Shown here in pieces: positions 53,801-60,000 of a stretch of 60,000 nt of DNA. Position numbers and translations under genes: made by a program. This stretch comes from Bugula neritina (taxonomy: Eukaryota; Bryozoa; Gymnolaemata; Cheilostomatida; Bugulidae). Position 1 is the stretch's first letter. Every line of letters starts with the position of its first letter. The notes beneath the pieces are model-generated. The model was not told the origin of the DNA. It did no database searches and saw only the letters and a list, made by a program, of their open reading frames with translations. The stretch spans positions 2,451,001-2,511,000 of the forward strand of contig OZ037769.1 of NCBI GenBank assembly GCA_964035545.1, written 5' to 3'.

Positions 53801-56800
53801 TACTGATTATATATTCAACAGAAAGTAATAGGTTTGCTAAATCAACTTTAGAACACGAAATTCATACAACTATGCAGGGTAAGTTCAATTAACTATCATC
53901 AATATTTCAAACTTTGATATTTAATTTATACATTTTAATTTATAACACATGTGATGCTGTCTTATGTAAAATTAGTAAATGATTCTCCATTTAGTAAATA
54001 TATGTAGTTGATGTACTTATTTTCAATCTGAATGAAATTATATTCAATTTTATTTACATCTTCATGCTTACAATAATGTTAATTAACTGCATCACATATA
54101 GCTTATTTATTATACAAAATGCAGCTTCATTATGATAATTATCATTTGGAAGATTTAATTACAATGAGTACTGCTACCTACCACCACCCCTACTACTACC
54201 TACTACCACCCCTACTACTACCCCTACTACTACCTACTACCACCCCTACCACCCCTACTACTACCCCTACCACCTCTACTACCACCCCTACTACTACCCC
54301 TACTACCACCCCTACTACTACCACCACCCCTATTACCCCTACTACCACCCCTACTACCACCCCTACTACCACCCCTACTACCACCCCTACTACCACCCCT
54401 ACTACTACCTCTACTACCACCATCATAACTACTACCACTACCACCCCTATTATTAGTACCACTACCCCTACTACTACCACAACTACTACCATTGCCACCA
54501 CAACTGCTACTATACCCCTATGACTGCCACTACCACCATTACCACTACTACTAATATATTAATATGTAAATTATTTTAAACATATATTTTTAGTGAATAG
54601 GGAAAAAAATATGCACCTTACAATTCCAAAAGCAAGGAATTAATATTTCTATGAACAGGTTATTGTTTTACCAAAAGTCATAATTTTGTCCATGGTCCTG
54701 CTTTGTTTTTAAAGATATAAATGAACTGTTCATTGAAACTTAAAATTTATTCATGAAAATCAGAAAGTCTATTACAGTGTTTGTAGTCTTGTCTTGAAAG
54801 AGTTGAATGAAGCGACTCACATTGACAGTAAATCTCTTTTTGGTCCAGCTCATGAATTAAAATGAATTTCATTAATTAATCTTGATTCTTTTTTACATTT
54901 CCTACCAACTGCATGTTTGACAATTCTGTACATGTATAAAGAATAAATTAGGCTGTGTGAAACTGGCCAATTAGCATAACAAAATACTTAACCCATACAA
55001 ATTGCATCGCATTATGATGATTACATAACAGCTGGACTTCAATTTTTTTTAAATGAATAAATTGTGGGCTAGCAAGACTGGTGGGAACAGTTACTGATTC
55101 TGCATCTGCACTACTTTTTACTGCTTCAAGCAGAAACACAGTTGACCTTGTTGACCTTTGATGTGACCAAATACCTGTGATTCTTGCGGGAAGGCTGCGG
55201 TGGCTACAGGTAAAGCAGTGCCAAATGCCGCTATGATCACCAGAGTATGAATGGGCAGCCGAAGTCTAGGATTCTTTCTCAGGAACTTGGTCCTAGGAAC
55301 AGAAATAGTCTTGAAATTCTAGCTAGCTATTCTCATATGGGTCATTTTACTTAATTTAGTACACACTGGAAATCTCCAGTTTTTAGCTATTTTTTACAAT
55401 TTAGCTGCTAATGAACATGGCTTTTTGCCCAAAACTAGTAAAATATGAATGAATACACCTAAATAATCAAGGTTCTGCTTAATTTTGCTTGATTTCCCAT
55501 GTTTTTTTTCTAATTATTCAGCCACTTTTGATTTCCAGAGTTATGGTTTTTTCATAACACTCTGCAATCAAAAGTAGCTATTCTCATATGCGTGCATCAA
55601 TAGTGAAAGTATTAAGTTCTACACCGATTGGCTATAAGTAAGGCTACACAGTGAAGTTTTCTGCTAAACTTATTCTCACAATACAAGTTATTAATGGACA
55701 AGACCATAATTTGTTGTCCTTAAAATTTGAAAACAAAAACCTTAAAGACTTGCAAGTAAAAAGAATATAAAATGTACTTTAGTTGTTAACTTAAAGATTA
55801 CTACTGCATGACCTAACTGCCAAATCCTTGAAAATATAAGCTATAAATAGGTAGATTTTCATAATTATGATGTCGTCTCTCAAGGGGCAAAGAGTAAAAA
55901 AAGACCCAAAAACATTCATAAATCATCCAGTGCTATAAATAGCTGCAATTCAGGGGCTTCTAATGCAAATTATATAAAACAGTGTAGCCCATTTTACCTC
56001 CAAAATTAGCATAACAATAAGAAAAACATCAATTATAATCATTCCAGAAGGTTTATATCTACAACTTCAAACAAAGTCAAGCTGCCCAAAAAATATTTTG
56101 CAACATTAATTTAATCCGCCTTTCGCATTAACATAAAGAAGTCGCCATTGAACAAATCTTAAGATATGCTTATTTGGTCCCTCAAATGAAACACACAAAC
56201 ATAAAAAATGAAATAAATAAGAAAATACAATGAGTAATCTCACTTCTCCAGGTAAGCCATTATGGATGGTGGAATCAACAGGATGGGGGCAGAAAGGATG
56301 ACCCTGGTGAGTGCAGTAAAGGTAACAGCCTGCGTATATAAAGATAAAATTATATTATAATTATTTAAATATATATTGCAGTATGTTAGATAATACCATA
56401 AACTCTGGAGTATTTTAAAATTAAGTTACATAATAGAACTGTTCACTGGATGGTTAATTCTGAAATCGGTATAATCTACCATAAGTGCTGGAAAGTTGGA
56501 AAAATAATCCACAACTACTATTTATATATATTGCCATGTATGAAAAGGAATTGTTATGTTGCTATAAAAGATACTTGAGATAATGTAGTACAAATATAAT
56601 TTCAAAGTGAAATGGGAACTTGAAGTATAGTAGTGGTAATACAGAGTGTATACTATACAGAGTGTATACTATACAGAGTGTATACTATACAGAGTGTATA
56701 CTATACAGAGTGTATACTATACAGAGTGTATACTATACAAGGTGTATACTATACAATGTGTATACTATACAGAGTGTATACTATACAGAGTGTATACTGT

Positions 56801-59800
56801 ACAGAGTGTACAGAGTGTATACTATACAATGTGTATACTATACAATGTGTATACTATACAATGTGTATACTATACAATGTGTATACTATACAATGTGTAT
56901 ACTATACAATGTGTATACTATACAATGTGTATACTATACAATGTGTATACTATACAAGGTGTATACTATACAATGTGTATACTATACAAGGTGTATACTA
57001 TACAATGTGTATACTATACAGAGTGTATACTATACAGAGTGTATACTGTACAGAGTGTACAGAGTGTATACTATACAATGTGTATACTATACAATGTGTA
57101 TACTATACAAGGTGTATACTATACAATGTGTATACTATACAAGGTGTATACTGCAGGTATACTAGAGACAAGAAGAGTATAGAATGAAGAGGAAGTGGGT
57201 GAAAAGATGACCACCTGCAAATTATCAGCTATCGAAGAGATCTGTGCAGATTAATCAGTGGTTAATTTTAAAACAAAAGACAAATTAATAGCATAATAAA
57301 ATATATATAATGTTATTATAACTTGGTTGACAAAATGATGGACTATGAATAAATTTGCAATATTAAAACATTGAAAGAAATTAATTGAATTATTAGTGGA
57401 ATGCATAACAATTATAAAGTGACACTGTTGATGAAAATGCACAAAGAATTCGATAATATGAGGTTTCGATAAAGATAAATGCTGCACAGACATGAAGTTT
57501 AATGACTAAATGATAAATGTATGATTAATTAACCATTAATAACACAGATATGAATGCTGCTTTTATAAACTTCAGGGGAGACAACTTCAAATTTTAGGGC
57601 AAAATCAGCTTTAGATTGGACTAGAACCTTTGGCAATGAACAGAAACCCAAGAGGCACTTGAAACACAATTCTTTACATGTTAATTAGTGTTGCTAGTGA
57701 GACAAGTTTGGCAATGCTCTGCTGAAATTAATTGCTTTCTACAAGATGCAATGCAATGTGGGTGACTTAATTTATGTTGACTATCACAGCATCCGTCTCC
57801 TATTTTTATTCATTTAACACCAAACAATGGCACAAGTTACAGCCATTAGCGCTGATACCCACGCAACATCCCAGCTGAATAAAATCTTAAGAAAAATGCC
57901 AGGTCATGTGTGCCCGTATTTATTACTCACCATTACTCACTAGAACCAACAACTTGATCATTTTATTAAGGAAATCATTTAATGTGAGTAATAGAAAATA
58001 TGATTTGTTATGAAGCAAACAAGTGTGATGACTTTCTAGCACTCAAAGTTAAACAAAAACTCCTGCAAAAGAAGTTATGGTTGAGACATGTAGAGTGTGT
58101 AGTTAGTGTGAAAGCAGAAAAAAAGGGGCCAAGGCTTTGAAGTTGTCTGCCCAATGTTCACCTAAATTTAGGAATGTTTAGTAAATTCAAACTTGACTTT
58201 TGTTTGAGAATAAATTTTGCAGTAAAAATTTGACAAAGTCTACTCAATCAAAGTCCGTCCAACTCTTAGGGTTTTAAACTCGATACCTGTTTGGCAGCCA
58301 CTTGCGATGAGCCAATCACAGTGCCTGTCTTATCATAGACATCTATTCCCGAAGACAGTGAGCTGTATCTCATTAGTAAGACGTTGCATACATTGGCAGA
58401 TGCTACAACCATTAAACATTATATACTACATATTATATAATACATATTATATAATACACATCATATAATACATATTATATACTACATATTATATAATACA
58501 CAACATATGATACATATTATATACTACATATTATATACTACATATTATATACTACATATTATATACTACATATTATATACTACATATTATATAATACATA
58601 TTATATACTACATATTATATAATACATATTATATAATACACATCATAGAATATACATCATATAATGTGTATTATATAGACACCACAAGCAGTACAGTGCG
58701 TGGCATATACCATAGGTACATTGTACAATATACATTAGCTATGTATACAGCTAATACATGTGTGTGATGTAATATATAATACAGTAAAAAAAATGCATAA
58801 AGTAAGTAATTTTGTAAACACTATTTAACTGAATACTCAATTTTACTCCTACAGTTTTGTACAGTAAACTGCACTTTTTATTTATCAACTTTTATGACTA
58901 TGTAGCTTTTTCTTTAACTAAATGACCAATAGCACTCTGTTACATATATAACGTATAGGTATATACAGGGTTGTGTATATATTTATATACAATTCCTATA
59001 TAAGTAGAGAGAAGCAAGCAAAGCAAAACAACAGCTTTTCATGTCTTTTACAATTTACTTGATGCCAAATACATGGTCAAACCAAGTCTGTGACACCTTA
59101 ACTTTTGTGCTGCGACATATATAATATGCAAAATTATTAGTGTCAAAAATTTCAACAAATTTTGCAGGTAAAGCATACATAGCATTAAAATAATTAATTT
59201 GTTAAATATAAACTTCAATTAGTATTGCAAATGTCACTTGATATTGAAATATATTCCGTGGTTACCCATGAGATTACACAATGACTTTATTTTTAGATAA
59301 AATTGTCAAGTAAATTGGTTTCAGCAGTTTTTGCAACAAAAAAGTAAAATATTTAAACTGAACTTTTAGAAGTCTGATATCAGCAGTTCTGTAGCACATT
59401 GCAGTTATCTGGTATAAAAGCCTTTAACAACACAGTTTAGTTTTGCTGTTTTAGATTAAATAGATATTCGTTGGCACCAACTCGACACACATCCCCATAT
59501 TGGTGATTGAACACCTGCTCCCTGTAGCTTAGTGCATAAACCTAACATAATTCTATCTCTCCAACAATGGCTAATGAGGACAAATACTTCAGTACTACCA
59601 GCAAAATACTCTGAAAACAAGAATTTTAATTAAAATTTTGGCAACGCCAACTAATAAAACAAATGATAAATGCATGATTATTCTAATTTTAGATGGGAAA
59701 ATCTCAACATCTCATAATATTGGCAATTGTTGCATAATTACAACAGTCACAAAACCAATAATATATTATAATATTATGTATATTATAAACGAATCTTTCA

Positions 59801-60000
59801 ACTATAAAGCCATAGTAAATAGTCAGTATGCAAGTTGCTGAAAATTAAGAAAATTCCACCATCTAATGAAGTTTGTTTTCAATCATCAAACAAAAATTTA
59901 AAATTACAAAATGATTGACATAGGCACCTCATGAGTGTTAAGGTTATTGAGATACAATACTTTGGAAAAAAGAATAATACAACTTTTATAAAACGAACTT
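44822..60000 (-). CDS. SFXN5: Sideroflexin, SFXN5-like, last four coding exons (gene continues past the right edge)
   Basis: Exons on the minus strand: 58402-58287, 56329-56244, 55292-55175, 44899-44822 (TAG). All are GT-AG, phases join, and they encode the last ~132 residues of a ~340-residue family. The first exon gives [20 protein letters not shown] and [11 protein letters not shown], the second [20 protein letters not shown], the third [20 protein letters not shown] and [13 protein letters not shown], the last a tail ending YYNKGL. The GID/VGSS-type and AFG.ALP blocks fit SFXN5 better than SFXN1-3. The C-terminal tail after FPQ has the same length as I recall for human SFXN5. Sideroflexins sit in the mitochondrial inner membrane; SFXN1 carries serine, and SFXN5 has been linked to citrate. 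Earlier exons were not found in 58403-60000. Confidence 0.92.
52305..52440. repeat. Three-copy ~60-bp tandem repeat
   Basis: Units contain CACTGTGTACTAGCTA followed by an AGTACTATTGACTA-type block, at about 52320, 52357 and 52393. The third is more diverged. It lies in the last sideroflexin intron. Confidence 0.7.
54174..54545 (+). repeat. ACC/ACT/CCT simple-sequence array
   Basis: This is a run of TACTACCACCCC-type units with almost no G on the plus strand. It gives Thr/Pro-rich and Val/Gly-rich open frames on the two strands, which I attribute to composition. It lies in the last sideroflexin intron, about 630 bases from exon 55175-55292. Confidence 0.9.
55293..56243 (-). other. Sideroflexin intron, nothing recognised
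   Basis: The donor is GAA|GTGAGA at 56243 and the acceptor GTTCCTAG before 55292. A TAGCTATTCTCATATG block occurs twice (near 55324 and 55576), within two diverged stretches. No element is recognised. Confidence 0.6.
56640..57153. repeat. 16-bp near-palindromic minisatellite in a sideroflexin intron
   Basis: About 32 copies of AGTGTATACTATACAG with AATGTGTATACTATAC and AAGGTGTATAC variants. The GTATAC core is self-complementary, so each unit can form a small hairpin or cruciform. A block containing the rare TACTGTACAGAGTGTACAG variant appears near 56797 and again near 57045, showing a higher-order duplication of about 250 bp. It lies in intron 56330-58286, about 300 bases inside its 3' end. 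Confidence 0.92.
57154..58286 (-). other. Right part of a sideroflexin intron, nothing recognised
   Basis: This is AT-rich sequence between the 16-bp array and the donor CAG|GTATCG at 58286. No exon-like block or element is seen. Confidence 0.55.
58415..58675. repeat. Short-period ACATATTATATA repeat
   Basis: Many 13-15 bp units of the ACATATTATATACT / ACATATTATATAAT type, beginning about a dozen bases upstream (in gene direction) of the acceptor GGTTGTAG before exon 58402. It is close to an exon edge, as in TSC2, but the splice signal itself is not copied. Confidence 0.85.
58676..60000 (-). other. Sideroflexin intron running off the right edge
   Basis: The upstream sideroflexin exon (ending in a Phe-Pro-Ala-type block and a single phase-1 G) is not visible here. 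No other feature is recognised. Short open frames such as 59638-59841 have no motifs. Confidence 0.5.

Larger units (their letters stand above)
44900..55174 (-). other. Last intron of the sideroflexin gene, ~10.3 kb
   Basis: The donor is CAG|GTATTT at 55174 and the acceptor TTTTTAG before 44899. No missing exon is needed: the protein joins without a gap. Contents seen: a poly-G run near 49157-49170, a three-copy repeat at 52305-52440, an ACC/ACT/CCT array at 54174-54545, and otherwise AT-rich sequence. A long intron beside EMX is a natural host for EMX enhancers. Confidence 0.7.

Noticed and set aside
54119-54523. Thr/Pro-rich and Val/Gly-rich open frames on both strands
   Set aside because: They result from an ACC/ACT/CCT simple repeat within an intron; both strands being open is a composition effect.
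56620-57187. Three overlapping frames of YTIQ/CILY repeats
   Set aside because: The 16-bp minisatellite contains no stop in these frames; there is no other coding sign and it lies in an intron.

Overview
This is eukaryotic DNA from an animal. The genes are split by GT-AG introns, the sequence is AT-rich, and microsatellites, minisatellites and a tRNA-derived SINE are present. No bacterial-style operons, rRNA or CRISPR arrays are seen. The protein families (tuberin, TMEM161, an EMX homeobox gene, a sideroflexin-5-like gene) fit an invertebrate metazoan. I cannot name the species; a cnidarian or a spiralian-like invertebrate are both possible.

Layout. (1) 1-12058, plus strand: the C-terminal ~1,140 codons of TSC2 (tuberin) in 21 exons, running off the left edge and ending in a complete Rheb-GAP domain. 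(2) 13247-16523, minus strand: a complete eight-exon TMEM161 gene (484 aa), convergent with TSC2. (3) 16.5-32.2 kb: a ~15.7 kb gene-poor stretch with a perfect (TG)n array of about 564 bp. (4) 32247-33721, minus strand: a complete three-exon EMX homeobox gene (248 aa) with a TATA box and CCAAT boxes upstream. (5) 33.8-44.6 kb: a second gene-poor stretch with a short hAT-like element near its far end. (6) 44822 to beyond 60000, minus strand: the last four coding exons of a sideroflexin most like SFXN5, with a ~10.3 kb final intron. All phases join without a break in the models; one TSC2 exon start (6436) and one weak acceptor (2955) remain uncertain.

Two things stand out. First, TSC2 introns are full of local tandem duplications that contain, and often begin or end exactly at, the real splice sites. 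There are arrays of 5' splice sites (1269-2479, 3664-4195, 6620-6841, 10397-10540, 11641-11836) and an array of 3' splice sites carrying the first bases of the next exon (5392-5883). Some units pair an acceptor directly with a donor, like recursive-splice sites. TMEM161 and EMX introns in the same window lack this. Second, EMX lies next to an SFXN5-type gene, as EMX1 does in human, and EMX is flanked by gene deserts. That suggests an ancient regulatory block with SFXN5 as bystander.

The genes do not form one pathway. TSC2 is the GAP that switches off Rheb upstream of mTORC1, TMEM161 is a multi-pass membrane protein, EMX is a developmental transcription factor, and the sideroflexin is a mitochondrial inner-membrane carrier-type protein.
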